Assembly (NCBI RefSeq): GCF_000612505.1
Contig: NZ_CP004078.1
Span: forward strand, 4,069,252 to 4,133,251
Reading direction: 5' to 3'
From: Paenibacillus sabinae T27
GTDB lineage: Bacteria; Bacillota; Bacilli; Paenibacillales; Paenibacillaceae
Length of the DNA: 64,000 bases
The position numbers and the translations under genes were made by a program. The notes beneath the pieces are model-generated. The model was not told the origin of the DNA, did no database searches, and saw only the letters and a list, made by a program, of their open reading frames with translations. Shown in pieces: positions 18,117 through 28,822 of this stretch (position 1 is the first letter of the stretch; each line of letters begins with the position of its first letter).

Positions 18117-19184
18117 TTAACCGAGCGCCGAAGCCTTGATCTGCTTGCTTCGCAGCTGGCCGCAGGCCGCATCGATATCCACTCCCTGCTCCAAGCGGGT
18201 GCTGACGCTGATTCCCTGCTTTTTCAACGTATCGAAAAAAGCCCTTACCGTCTCCCGATCGCTCCGCTGATACTGGCTGTGCTCGTCCACCGGATTATAG
18301 GGAATCAGGTTTACATTGACGAGCGGGCCATAACCGGCGATCAGACTGGCCAGTTCCAAAGCGTGCTCTTGCTGGTCGTTCACATCCCGGAGCAAAATAT
18401 ACTCCAGCGTCGTTCTCCGCTTTGTTTTCTCCAAATAATACTCAAGCGCCTGCATCAGCTTCTCGATCGGAATCGCACGGTTGATCTTCATGATGCGGGA
18501 GCGAAGCTCATTATTCGGCGCATGGAGGGAAATCGCCAGATTGATCCGAAGATCCATATCCGCAAACTCGATGATTTTGTCCGCAAGGCCGCTGGTCGAG
18601 ACCGTGATATGCCGCCCGGCGATGTCCAAGCCCTTCTGATTCTTAATAATATGAAGAAAATCCACCATATTTCCAAAGTTGTCGAACGGCTCTCCGATCC
18701 CCATTACGACGATATGGCTTACCGCTTCACCTTTTCCGGCCCGGTCCAGGTCCAGCTGGACTTGCATAATCTGCTCGACGATCTCTCCGGATGACAAATC
18801 CCGGCTTTTGGACAGAAGCCCGCTCGCGCAGAAGCTGCACCCGATGTTGCACCCGACCTGGGTCGTTACACATACGGCCAGCCCGTATTTTTGCCGCATC
18901 AATACTGTCTCGATCAAATTCCCGTCGGGCAGGCGGAACAAAAATTTCACCGTGCCGTCCACCGATTCCTGCTTGATGTGTTCAGACAACGTACGGATGG
19001 CAAAATGCTCGTCCAGCAGGCTCAAAGCCTCGGGGTGAACGTCGCTCATCTCAAAAAAATCAGTGACACGCTTCACGTACAGCCAATCCCAAACCTGCAG
19101 CGCCCGGAATTTGCGATGTCCTCGTTCCAGAAGCCAGGCTTCCAGCTGTTCAAAGGTTAACCCGTAAATGGAAGTCTTGTTCAT
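18117..19184 (-). CDS. RlmN-family 23S rRNA (adenine-C2) methyltransferase, possibly a paralogue
   Basis: A 355-residue radical SAM methylase. The cluster motif is CNIGCSFC (CxxxCxxC) with VCVTTQVG before it and [17 protein letters not shown] after. The methyl-carrier Cys lies in [12 protein letters not shown] near the end. RlmN makes m2A2503 in 23S rRNA. The stretch after the Fe-S motif ([15 protein letters not shown]) and the C-terminal [17 protein letters not shown] differ from Bacillus RlmN. It may therefore be a second RlmN paralogue or an RlmN/Cfr-like member rather than the housekeeping copy. The ATG has AGAGGAT upstream. Confidence 0.85.
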   Translation of the reverse strand: MNKTSIYGLTFEQLEAWLLERGHRKFRALQVWDWLYVKRVTDFFEMSDVHPEALSLLDEHFAIRTLSEHIKQESVDGTVKFLFRLPDGNLIETVLMRQKYGLAVCVTTQVGCNIGCSFCASGLLSKSRDLSSGEIVEQIMQVQLDLDRAGKGEAVSHIVVMGIGEPFDNFGNMVDFLHIIKNQKGLDIAGRHITVSTSGLADKIIEFADMDLRINLAISLHAPNNELRSRIMKINRAIPIEKLMQALEYYLEKTKRRTTLEYILLRDVNDQQEHALELASLIAGYGPLVNVNLIPYNPVDEHSQYQRSDRETVRAFFDTLKKQGISVSTRLEQGVDIDAACGQLRSKQIKASALG

Positions 19185-19299
19185 TTATTTATCCTCTTTT
19201 CAAGGCTGTTTCAAGCCTGTCATTCAAACTTTAGGCTGCCTAAATAGCAATCGAATATTATTGTCCCAAATTTTTAAAATTAAAACAAGAGGGATAAAC

Positions 19300-19400
19300 A
19301 AGAAGAAACGCCTGACGGCGTCTTTTTAAGACGCAAGTTCGTTTCTCGCCGAAATATAAGATCAAACGATAGGCGCGAAGTGTATAAGTCATATATTTAG
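19300..19400. repeat. Dispersed intergenic repeat, copy 1
   Basis: A block opening with AAGAAACGCCTGACGGCGTC and ending GTTTCTCGCCGAAATATAAG recurs in diverged form at 56421-56525. Both copies lie at gene ends and contain short hairpins. It is a short palindromic repeat family of unknown function. Confidence 0.6.
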
Positions 19401-19445
19401 AAAAAGCCGTTCAGCGAAGGAATATTCTCTCCGCCGAACGGCTTG
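19401..19445 (-). terminator. Terminator of the SLH protein gene
   Basis: AAGCCGTTC ... GAACGGCTT (19404-19444) with T5 on the minus strand, 33 bases beyond the stop. Confidence 0.8.
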
Positions 19446-19477
19446 CCGCTTTTTGCCTGTTTTATTAATGATACATT

Positions 19478-21847
19478 TTAATAGTACAAGGATTGGCCGA
19501 TGGGCTGATCCGTTTTGCCCTGAAGCTCCACCAGCTTCAACAACACCGCAGCCGCTTCAGCCTTGGTTACGGTGTCGGCCGGATTGAACTTGCCGTTCTC
19601 AGCCTGTAACAGACCCAGCTTCACAGCAACCGCCACTTCGCCCTTGCGGCTGATTGAGGCGGCATCTCCAAATTGGTTGATGACCGGATCGGCCTGGAAA
19701 TATGCGGAAATCTTGTTGTATTTGACGATAGAGGTCAGCAGCACGGCAAGCCCCTCACGGGTCAGCTTGGCGTCTGGCTGAAACGCGCTGTCTGCATCGA
19801 TCCAGCGGTTCTGTACGGCATAGGAGACCGCATCATAATAAGGGCTTTCCGGGTTTACGCCGGCGACCGGTTTGCGTTCGGCTCCGTTATTCATATTCGC
19901 ATAATAAGGCGTAACCGCTTTGGCTATCCAGGTCAGCCAATCTCCGGACGTGAGTTCGGAGTCCGGATACACCTTCCCGTTCTCATCCGGGGTCAAGATG
20001 TTGTATTTTACCAATGTCGACAGAGCCTGCTCGGCCGGGTTCCCCTGGATATCCGAAGCGTCGGACGCTTTCTTCAATTGGCCGGGAGCATCATATTGCG
20101 CGGTCCATTTGCCGTTCAGGGCATTCAAGACTTCCGGCACATTCTGGGAATCCTGCAGCACTGGCGAATACACAAGCTTGATCTTCTGCTCTGTAAAGCC
20201 GGCTGGGGTATAGCCTCCAAAGTTTCCATACTGCAGCTTCACTTTGTATTTGCCGAAGCTTTGTGCCCGCGCCTCCTCCTTCGTAACTTTTACCGCCGAA
20301 GGGTCAATCGCGGCTTTCTCCAGGTCCGATGTCCGCGGGAAGTAATAGGATTGCAATGCTCCGTTATTATCCAGGCCAATCGTCAGGCCGCCGTCACCCA
20401 CAGGAATGCCTTTATAGAAACGGAGGAATTGAAAGCTAAACCCCGCGCCCCCGTTCAGCGCGTTGTCTCCCCGTTCGACCAGCTTCAGATTGGCGGATGC
20501 ATCCGGATAGAGGAGATTAATCAGCGCGATAGCCTTTTTCCGGGCCTGCTCCTTCGTTAGTTTGGTTCCTTTCGTAGCTGCCGCCTCCGACGCGCCGGCC
20601 GGAACGCCATACTTATTTTCATTGAAGCTCAGAATTTGCCCTGTAACGGCGTCCACCTCGGCGAAGGATTGGGAAGGGAACCCGGTTCTGAGGGATTCGT
20701 TATCCAGCCAGTTCAGCCTCCAGATTTTACGGTCCTTATCGGAATAATCGTCGCCCAGCGAACTGGATACCAGCTTTCTCGATGCTGGAATGGAGACCAC
20801 CTGTTTTACCCGTTTGGCCGCTTCGTCACTGGACAATTCTACAGTGCTGCTTCTGGGGACAAAACGATTGGCCGCCTGCGGAACATCGCTGTATACGGCG
20901 GATGCAACCGTAGTTTCCGCGCCGGAAGTATCCAGGCGTTTGCCTGTCAGGGCATCGGTGGCATAGAGCGCCCGCTCCGTTGGCCGCCAGGCCAGAATCC
21001 AGCTGTTGGCGCCCCCATTCTTGAAGACGGGCACGTAAACAAGCTCTACATCAAACTGGTCGCTGAATACCTGCTCCGCCTTGGCCTGTGAAACCGAGGC
21101 TGCAGCTGCCGGATAACTCCAATGCTCCGGAGATTTGTTGAACTGCCGCACACTGCCGTCCGCAGCAACGGCGACGGAGACATTTTCAAGAGGAGAGGGA
21201 ATACCATTTCTCAAAACCGTAAAATTAAATCCATATTGTACTGGACCGAAAAGTGCCGGATTACTAAAATAATTAACGTTGTCCTGAAGTTCCAGATCGT
21301 TCACCGACAGCGAAGGTGCAGCCTTAGCGATAAACGCTTTTGCCTTCTCCAGCGCCTGTTCCCTTGTGATCTCGGGCGGATAATAGCTTTCGTTCTGCTG
21401 CCGGTCCGGAAAATAAAGATATGTACTGATGAGGTCTCCGTTAACGGCATCTACCTGACTGCTAAATCCGTATCCGTGGCTGCCTTGCTGGTAATTCCAC
21501 TGGATATTCCATATCATCTGATTGGACGGAGCGGGATAAGAGTTGTTGATCCCCAGTTCCACACTCGACACTTGAGCTTCCTCCAAAAGGGGAAACAGCG
21601 ACTTCAGTTTGGCAAGCGCCTGCTCTTTGGTAAACTTGACCTTGGAAGGATCCGCTTCGTTCGACTGGGCAGTGGCCGCGGCGCTCAGGGATGTCCCGGC
21701 AACCACCTTGACAGCAGAAGGCACGGCAACGGCGGTACCGGAAGAAGAAGCCGCTCCGGCAAGTCCCGCCGGCATTACAAGAGTCAACGTTACCATTCCG
21801 GTTAATGCGGTTTTGGCTGTAAGTCCCGGGGTATGCTTTTTCTTCAA
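19478..21847 (-). CDS. S-layer-anchored PepSY/YcdB-repeat protein
   Basis: A 789-residue exported protein. The signal peptide spans about residues 1-32 (basic KKKH, hydrophobic core, AGA cleavage). Repeated PepSY-like YcdB/YcdC units follow; the unit motif is KEQALAKLKSLFP, then EVDAVTG and ILSF-type strands, around residues 70-170, 180-300, 330-420 and 430-520. Three SLH units end the protein (about 605-650, 670-715, 728-778), anchoring it to pyruvylated wall polymer. The start is TTG, set by AAGGAGG 8 bases before. Its function beyond surface anchoring and possible protease-propeptide-like inhibition is unknown. Confidence 0.85.
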   Translation of the reverse strand: MKKKHTPGLTAKTALTGMVTLTLVMPAGLAGAASSSGTAVAVPSAVKVVAGTSLSAAATAQSNEADPSKVKFTKEQALAKLKSLFPLLEEAQVSSVELGINNSYPAPSNQMIWNIQWNYQQGSHGYGFSSQVDAVNGDLISTYLYFPDRQQNESYYPPEITREQALEKAKAFIAKAAPSLSVNDLELQDNVNYFSNPALFGPVQYGFNFTVLRNGIPSPLENVSVAVAADGSVRQFNKSPEHWSYPAAAASVSQAKAEQVFSDQFDVELVYVPVFKNGGANSWILAWRPTERALYATDALTGKRLDTSGAETTVASAVYSDVPQAANRFVPRSSTVELSSDEAAKRVKQVVSIPASRKLVSSSLGDDYSDKDRKIWRLNWLDNESLRTGFPSQSFAEVDAVTGQILSFNENKYGVPAGASEAAATKGTKLTKEQARKKAIALINLLYPDASANLKLVERGDNALNGGAGFSFQFLRFYKGIPVGDGGLTIGLDNNGALQSYYFPRTSDLEKAAIDPSAVKVTKEEARAQSFGKYKVKLQYGNFGGYTPAGFTEQKIKLVYSPVLQDSQNVPEVLNALNGKWTAQYDAPGQLKKASDASDIQGNPAEQALSTLVKYNILTPDENGKVYPDSELTSGDWLTWIAKAVTPYYANMNNGAERKPVAGVNPESPYYDAVSYAVQNRWIDADSAFQPDAKLTREGLAVLLTSIVKYNKISAYFQADPVINQFGDAASISRKGEVAVAVKLGLLQAENGKFNPADTVTKAEAAAVLLKLVELQGKTDQPIGQSLYY

Positions 21848-21934
21848 AATCTCATCCTCCTTTTTTCAATTCTTTCTAATTATAAAGAGATTTTCATTTA
21901 TTTTCCATATAAAATGTCCTAGCCAACAAACACA

Positions 21935-22110
21935 ATAAAAAAACCTTCCTCGGCCACCGGCCAAAAGAAGGCTTAACGCATAGTCGCAGGCCCCGTCTAT
22001 ATCTTCAGCTCCCCAAGCTTGATCAGCCAAGGCAATCGCTTGCGAATGGCCTTTTACATTCAATTTTTGCATAATGTTGGAGATGTAATTGCAAAACCCT
22101 TGGATGACTG
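21935..22110 (-). pseudogene. Decayed duplicate of the gerE 3' end and terminator
   Basis: About 165 bases match the gerE 3' end and terminator at 32043-32210 in the same orientation. The terminator and last roughly 15 codons are nearly identical (about 21938-22025). The rest diverges (for example SNIMQKLNVKGHSQAIALADQA against the intact SNVMQKLNVKGRSQAVVELI). The reading frame is broken and the N-terminal half is absent. With the intact gene it brackets the alpha-glucoside island as a direct repeat. Confidence 0.85.
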
Positions 22111-22125
22111 TGGGATCGCACATAT

Positions 22126-23139
22126 TTATGTAGAATGAGTGACTACACCTTTTGCTACATTCATTTGCGGATATTTCCCCATCACTTCCGGAATGTCATC
22201 TAGTGCGAAATAATGGCTGATTAATGGCTCAATCCGTACTATGTTTTGCCGAATGAAAGAAATCGCTTCCTCATGTGTGAAAGGATTAATAAAGGATCCC
22301 TTTATGCTTAGTTCCTTTGAAAAAATGGTAAACGGCGAAACATTAATCAGAGTGTCTGGCGAGGGTACACCGAACAGAAGGATTTGACCTCCTTTTCGAG
22401 CTGCTTTGATTGCAAGCTCCATCGATTCTTTACGTCCCACGCATTCGATTACGACATCTGCAATATTCATCAAATCTTGTACTGTTTCTGGACTCGTTGG
22501 CTGCACGACCTCGTTCGCCCCCAGTTCAAGAAGCCGCTCGTGTTTCTCCACCGCAGGTTCACTGACAATAATCTGGGCCGCTCCTTGTTTTTTTACAAGC
22601 TGGAGGAACAATTGGCCGATGAAACCGCCACCGATAATGAGTACCGTATGAACCGGGCGAACATCGATTTTCTTCAATCCGTGCAAGACGCAACCGACAG
22701 GCTCTACCATCGCACCTTCTACATAGCTCATCTCGTTCGGGATACGATAAGCGTTTACCGCAGGAACAATGCAATATTCCGCCATGCCGCCGTCTCGCGT
22801 CACGCCGATTGCTTGAAGGTGATCGCACAAGTGAGGCCGGCCGCTCCGACAATATTCACATTCGCCGCAATAAATATTCGGATCTATCGATACTCTGTCT
22901 CCTAGCTTCAAGTTCGGAACCCTAGACCCCAACTCTATCACTTCGCCTGCCAGTTCATGGCCGAGCACGATTGGCGGGTTGACCGCCGCAGATCCGGGGT
23001 GACCATGATAAATATGCTGATCCGTACCACAAATGCCGCAACTTTCGACCCGAATTCGCACCTCATACGGTTCGAGATCCTTCGTTTTCCAATCTAACAC
23101 TTCCATTTGATGCTTTCCTTTGAATACCGCTGCCCTCAT
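22126..23139 (-). CDS. Zinc-dependent medium-chain alcohol/polyol dehydrogenase
   Basis: A 337-residue MDR-family dehydrogenase. Catalytic zinc ligands appear in SCGICGTDQHIYHG and GHELAGEV. The structural zinc four-Cys loop is CGECEYCRSGRPHLC. The NAD-binding motif is IIGGGFIGQLF. It is most like sorbitol/threonine-type sugar dehydrogenases; the substrate is probably a polyol or sugar. The ATG at 23139 has GGGAG 9 bases upstream. It is the last gene of the island, next to the gerE remnant. Confidence 0.85.
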   Translation of the reverse strand: MRAAVFKGKHQMEVLDWKTKDLEPYEVRIRVESCGICGTDQHIYHGHPGSAAVNPPIVLGHELAGEVIELGSRVPNLKLGDRVSIDPNIYCGECEYCRSGRPHLCDHLQAIGVTRDGGMAEYCIVPAVNAYRIPNEMSYVEGAMVEPVGCVLHGLKKIDVRPVHTVLIIGGGFIGQLFLQLVKKQGAAQIIVSEPAVEKHERLLELGANEVVQPTSPETVQDLMNIADVVIECVGRKESMELAIKAARKGGQILLFGVPSPDTLINVSPFTIFSKELSIKGSFINPFTHEEAISFIRQNIVRIEPLISHYFALDDIPEVMGKYPQMNVAKGVVTHST

Positions 23140-23268
23140 GATTACCAACTCCCAGTTATTAAACTGATTTTTGCTTAGGCCTTACCAATTCAACAGATAC
23201 AAACTATTCAATCTGATTGGTCTATTTATTGTTAGCGGTTGCACTCCACAGTGCAATATGTTCGATCT

Positions 23269-23784
23269 TCATTGCATGTCCTCATATTGTATAGTAACAG
23301 CGTCTTTTTCCTTTGCTGCTGCTTTACCGGTCTTGAAACTGAAGCTCTTTCCGTTCAGTTCGATAAAAATAACCGAAACAGCAACAGACGGCACTTTGTC
23401 CTTGATTTGTTCGAGGTTAACCTTTAAGATCAAGTCACCCGCTTTAACTACGCTTCCTTCCTTTACATAAACATCAAAGCCTTCTCCTTTTAGCTTAACC
23501 GTATCCACGCCAAAATGGATTAAAAATTCAATCCCGGAATTGCTTTTAATGGAAAAAGCATGCTTGCTGGGAACCACTGTCGTAACGACTCCATCCACTG
23601 GTGAGAAGACTTCTCCATTCTCAGGCTGAATAGCAAATCCGTCCCCCATCATCCGCTGAGAAAATGCTTCGTCCGGCACGTGGCTCAAATCGATAATTTC
23701 CCCGGAAAGAGGAACAATAAAGCCATCTTCCTGCTGCTGTTCCGGTTTATCTTGAAATATAAGCGCTTTAATTTTATTAAACAT
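23269..23784 (-). CDS. PTS glucose-family EIIA component
   Basis: A 171-residue stand-alone EIIA(Glc)-type domain. Phospho-accepting H90 lies in EFLIHFGVDTVKLKG, and the partner H75 in VPSKHAFSIKS. It passes phosphate from HPr to an EIIB. The nearby EIICB (28823-30400) lacks an EIIA domain, so this is the natural partner. The ATG at 23784 is set by GGAGGT 8 bases upstream. It is preceded by a cre-like site. Confidence 0.92.
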   Translation of the reverse strand: MFNKIKALIFQDKPEQQQEDGFIVPLSGEIIDLSHVPDEAFSQRMMGDGFAIQPENGEVFSPVDGVVTTVVPSKHAFSIKSNSGIEFLIHFGVDTVKLKGEGFDVYVKEGSVVKAGDLILKVNLEQIKDKVPSVAVSVIFIELNGKSFSFKTGKAAAKEKDAVTIQYEDMQ

Positions 23785-23843
23785 GAGAATTACCTCCAAA
23801 TGATTTATAGTGAAGCTTCTTTATTCTATACACCGATATTATA

Positions 23844-23866
23844 TTAAAGCGTTTACTTGTGTAAAC
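23844..23866 (-). promoter_or_regulatory. cre-like site and dyad upstream of EIIA gene
   Basis: 23844-23857 (TTAAAGCGTTTACT) resembles a CcpA cre on the reverse strand (AGTAAACGCTTTAA). It overlaps the dyad GTTTAC-TTGT-GTAAAC (23851-23866). Catabolite control of the EIIA gene is likely; this rests on consensus only. Confidence 0.45.
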
Positions 23867-23943
23867 ATTTTCACAGTGCAAAAAAACGTGTACTTTAGAA
23901 AAGTAACACGTTTCCAAAATAAGAGTATGTTGTTCTCATTATG

Positions 23944-24711
23944 TCAATTTTTAATAGCGTCTTCCTTTATTTTCTCCAAATATTCACCAATCAAAAACTC
24001 AAATAACATCAGCACATTCGCATAGAAAGAAGAGGCTAACTTATTACGGTCATCCATCGCATTCATATCAACTATTTTTAAATTTATATCCGCTAGTTTG
24101 GATAAAGAATTTTCTGAGTCTCCGGTAAATGAAATAATTTTAATTCCATTTTTCTTTGCCGAATGCGACATTCTCAGCAAAGAATCCGTTTCTCCGGATT
24201 TGGAAACATTGATAAACAATTTTGCCTGAATAGGGTTTACATCATAGCTTTCAATGGGTTCGGAATAGATACATATAAATCCAAGAACGATTAATTTTCT
24301 GGTTATATATTCCGTAATAGGTGCGGAGAAGCCTCCTCCCCAAGTGTAAATAATTTCATTTCTGTTTTCCAGCAACAAGTTTACAAACTCTTCTATTTTA
24401 TGATGATCTATTAATGATAATAATTGTTCCAGATCAACACCGTAGAATTGATTATTTTTTCCGCCGGAAAATTGAGACTTTTTATCCTTCAATGTAAAAT
24501 TAAGATGATAATACATATCCAGAAAGCCGGAATGACCCATTTTTTTTGCTAAATTCATTATTGTCGTTGTAGATGTATAAAATTCCTTTGCGATGCCTCT
24601 TACCCCTATTTCTTTCACATTCTCTATATTGTCGATGATATATACTAATATTTTTTCTTCCGTTTGATTCAACTGATACTTGTCTACCAGCTTGCTGATA
24701 TCTAAACCCAT
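23944..24711 (-). CDS. RpiR-family transcriptional regulator (HTH + SIS)
   Basis: 255 residues. The N-terminal RpiR helix-turn-helix (EIGVRGIAKEFYTSTTTIMNLAKKMG) covers about residues 33-60. A SIS sugar-phosphate-binding domain follows, from about residue 100 (TWGGGFSAPITEYITRKL, then NVSKSGETDSLLRM). It probably senses a phosphorylated sugar of the PTS pathway. It is 24 bases downstream of the sorbitol-dehydrogenase-like gene, hence co-transcribed. Its DNA is AT-richer than the housekeeping genes around the island. Confidence 0.88.
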   Translation of the reverse strand: MGLDISKLVDKYQLNQTEEKILVYIIDNIENVKEIGVRGIAKEFYTSTTTIMNLAKKMGHSGFLDMYYHLNFTLKDKKSQFSGGKNNQFYGVDLEQLLSLIDHHKIEEFVNLLLENRNEIIYTWGGGFSAPITEYITRKLIVLGFICIYSEPIESYDVNPIQAKLFINVSKSGETDSLLRMSHSAKKNGIKIISFTGDSENSLSKLADINLKIVDMNAMDDRNKLASSFYANVLMLFEFLIGEYLEKIKEDAIKN

Positions 24712-24735
24712 ATCGTTGTCACCTACATAAATTGT

Positions 24736-25785
24736 TTATTTTTCAATTTTAATAACTGCTTTCACAATTTCCGTTTTATTTCTGATGCTTGAGTCCATGG
24801 CGTTCTGAACATCATCCAGATCGAAGACGTGTGTGATAATTCCCTTTAGGTTAACCTTGCCGCTAGCGACTGCCTGAATCGCCATGGGATAGATATGTCT
24901 GTATCGGAACACAGTCTTAAAAGTAAGTTCCTTATCCATCGCAAGACTGAGTGGTAAATTGACTGATCCGCTATTACTATAACCTATGAATACGATGCTT
25001 GCACCTTTCTTAGAGATGAATACGGCTTGTTGGGCTATAATTTCCGCACCTGTTGTTTCAAATACAAGATCGCAGCCCGTGCCGCCGGTCAACTCCATAA
25101 CTTCTTTCACAACATCTTTTTCTTTACCGTTAATGACTGCCGCAGCTCCCAGTTCCTTAGCCTTCTCCAATCGGTTTGGCATAATGTCCACTACATAGAT
25201 TTCAGTAAGACCCATTGCCTTTAAAGCAAGTAAGGTGACCAAACCTATACAGCCTGCACCCATGATCACAGCGGACTGACCGGCATGCGCGCCGCCCTGA
25301 TTTGCCGCATGAAAACCCACAGCAAGCGGCTCAATCAGTGCACCCTCCAAAGTGCTGACATTGTCAGGCAGTTTGAAGCAAAGATCAGCCTCATGCGCGA
25401 CATACTCCTGAAAAACGCCATCAACCGGCGGGGTGGCAAAAAACACCACATCAGGGCAAAGGTTATATTGACCTGTCTTGCAGAATTCGCAGTGTCCGCA
25501 GGTTTTTCCCGGCTCCAGCGCAACTTTGTCGCCTACATTGAGATTGGTGACATTCTTACCAATTTCCACCACTGTCCCGCCCGGTTCATGGCCGAGGACA
25601 AACGGGGGCTTCACAATGTAATCTCCGATTCGGCCGGTTTCGTAGTAGTGCAAATCGGAGCCGCAGATGCCCACATATTCAAGCTTCACCAGCACCTCAT
25701 TGTCCGCAACTTTGGGTATCTCCCTCTCGATAAACCCCATCTTGCCAATACCATTCATAACCGCCACTTTCATTTTACCTTCCAT
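24736..25785 (-). CDS. Sorbitol/xylitol dehydrogenase-like zinc enzyme
   Basis: A 349-residue zinc MDR dehydrogenase. Catalytic zinc residues lie in EYVGICGSDLHYYETGRIG and GHEPGGTV. The structural zinc loop is CGHCEFCKTGQYNLC. The Rossmann motif is IMGAGCIGLVT. The DLHYYE sequence and overall layout fit polyol (sorbitol, xylitol) dehydrogenases producing ketoses. The ATG is preceded by AAAGGAG; a second ATG 4 codons in is possible. Within this island it could oxidise the polyol released from a phosphorylated glucosyl-polyol. Confidence 0.88.
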   Translation of the reverse strand: MEGKMKVAVMNGIGKMGFIEREIPKVADNEVLVKLEYVGICGSDLHYYETGRIGDYIVKPPFVLGHEPGGTVVEIGKNVTNLNVGDKVALEPGKTCGHCEFCKTGQYNLCPDVVFFATPPVDGVFQEYVAHEADLCFKLPDNVSTLEGALIEPLAVGFHAANQGGAHAGQSAVIMGAGCIGLVTLLALKAMGLTEIYVVDIMPNRLEKAKELGAAAVINGKEKDVVKEVMELTGGTGCDLVFETTGAEIIAQQAVFISKKGASIVFIGYSNSGSVNLPLSLAMDKELTFKTVFRYRHIYPMAIQAVASGKVNLKGIITHVFDLDDVQNAMDSSIRNKTEIVKAVIKIEK

Positions 25786-26104
25786 TTTTCCTAGTCTCCT
25801 TTCAGTTTCTCGCTTTATTTGGTGTGATCATATCCTCAACAGCGGGCTGCGATACCAGATAGCTGCGCGATCCTGGATGCAAAAGTACCGTGGCAATCAT
25901 AACCGCCGTTAAAAGGCAATAACTAGTTGTGTGCGCTTTCATGTCAAAGTGAAGATGAAGCTGTTCTTTCCTTGCGACTTTATGTAATAACTTTTATAAA
26001 AGTATCTTAATAAGATAGTATTCCAGGTTTAGCGAAATGTCAATGAATAAAAAAGAAACCAACCGGAGGTCGATTTCCTTTGTAAAATCGTTGTTGAATT
26101 AACC
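25786..26104. promoter_or_regulatory. Regulatory gap with two adjacent palindromes
   Basis: No gene is visible. ACTTTTATAAAAGT (25990-26003) is a perfect palindrome. It is followed at once by ATCTTA-A-TAAGAT (26004-26016). They are candidate operators for the ROK or RpiR regulator ahead of the dehydrogenase-rpiR unit. The rest shows no recognisable signal. Confidence 0.4.
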
Positions 26105-27232
26105 TTAAACCTGACTTAAAAATCGCTCAATATGCAGTAGAGCCACTCCCACGGCCGCCGCTTCCCTTTTATTCCGGCACACCTTTAAATAGCTGCCATC
26201 CGGCTCAAAGGTATTGCCTTCTGCCGCAAGGAGTCTTAACTCATCCACATATTCTTCAATATAAGCACCGATATATCCACCCAAAATCACGTCGCAGTCA
26301 AACAGCATCCTTAAATTGTTAACCGCAACGGCAAGATAGCTTAGATATTCCTTCCACATTTTCTCCTGCTTTTTACCGCCTTTTTTCAGCAGATCAAAAA
26401 AATCATACAGGCCTTCGTCCGTACCGTTTGATAAAACGGAGGCGGAACAGTAGGCATCCAGACATCCCCGCTTTCCGCAATAACAAGTCCTTCCGTTCAG
26501 CTCAAGCGTCATATGTCCAAACTCGCTGCTGCGCTGGTTATCCCCGGGATAAAGCCTGTTATCTAGAAGAATAGAGCCGCCAACGGTGTTACTAAGCGAC
26601 AGATAGACTGCATTTTTTACTGCTTCCGTATTCCACAGTTCTGCAAATCCGGCTGCATTCGCATCGTTGCTTAGAACACTTGGATAAGAAATGTTTTTGG
26701 TAAAATCGGGCCCGTTGCGATCCGCTAAGCCGAGCGCATGGGAATATACCACCGTTTGTTTATCATCGGATAAAATCCCGGGGACTGCTATACCGACTCC
26801 TAAAACTTTAGATTTATCAATATTGGAAGTTTCGATAAATCCACTGACCAATTCCCCGATCTCTTTTATATAGTCTTGCGAATTTTCAAAGATCTTAGCC
26901 ACACGAGTGCTCTTTACAATTTCTCCGCTTAAATTAACCAGCACCAGACTAAGGTGATTATTTGTAATGTCCAATCCCACGGCAAGTTTAGCGTCTTTGA
27001 TACAGGAAATGGCCTTTGCTTTTCTTCCGCCCGTGGATTCAAAGACGCCATTCTCCGTAATAAGGCCCTCGCTCTGCAAGTTCTTCAAATTCTGTCCAAC
27101 GGTTGGCAGACTCATGCCAAGACAAGAAGCAATTTCATGCATGGAAAGCTTCTCATTCTTATAAATTAGCCGAAAGATACGGTTTCGGTTTATCCTTTTT
27201 ACTTCCATATTATTTGTTTTTTCGTATATCAT
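26105..27232 (-). CDS. ROK-family transcriptional regulator
   Basis: 375 residues. An N-terminal winged helix (KLSMHEIASCLGMSLPTVGQ) is followed by a ROK sugar-binding domain. The ROK domain has LAVGLDITNNHLSLVLVNL, GVGIAVPGILSD and the zinc motif CYCGKRGCLDAYC. It is a NagC/XylR-type repressor responding to a free or phosphorylated sugar. The ATG at 27232 is preferred because GGAG lies 5 bases upstream; a longer frame has no site. It stands alone between two transcription units and probably controls the EIICB-GH4 genes. Confidence 0.88.
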   Translation of the reverse strand: MIYEKTNNMEVKRINRNRIFRLIYKNEKLSMHEIASCLGMSLPTVGQNLKNLQSEGLITENGVFESTGGRKAKAISCIKDAKLAVGLDITNNHLSLVLVNLSGEIVKSTRVAKIFENSQDYIKEIGELVSGFIETSNIDKSKVLGVGIAVPGILSDDKQTVVYSHALGLADRNGPDFTKNISYPSVLSNDANAAGFAELWNTEAVKNAVYLSLSNTVGGSILLDNRLYPGDNQRSSEFGHMTLELNGRTCYCGKRGCLDAYCSASVLSNGTDEGLYDFFDLLKKGGKKQEKMWKEYLSYLAVAVNNLRMLFDCDVILGGYIGAYIEEYVDELRLLAAEGNTFEPDGSYLKVCRNKREAAAVGVALLHIERFLSQV

Positions 27233-27337
27233 TTCCGCTCCATTTTTTTTATTTTTACACATTTTAAAAGTGTTTTATTAATGTATGTATGATAATTGAT
27301 TTGTAAAGTTATTTCAATGTGTAGTTTGGCTAGGCGC

Positions 27338-27381
27338 GTAAAAAAAGAGCCGATCAAAAGCAGATTTGAAACTGCTTTTGA
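27338..27381 (-). terminator. Terminator of the EIICB-GH4 unit
   Basis: TCAAAAGCAG ... CTGCTTTTGA (27353-27380). On the minus strand it is followed after a few bases by T7. Confidence 0.65.
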
Positions 27382-27418
27382 CCAGACTCCATCGTTTTGT
27401 AGAAAATTATACCTGCCT

Positions 27419-28777
<1,359 letters not shown>

Positions 28778-28822
28778 TTAAATTTAATGAATAAATTTAA
28801 TACCTCTTTGATTGGCAAACGC

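Noticed and set aside
21866..22123. Small 85-codon protein with a GerE-like piece
   Set aside because: It is the broken remains of a gerE 3' end running into the terminator; treated as a pseudogene.
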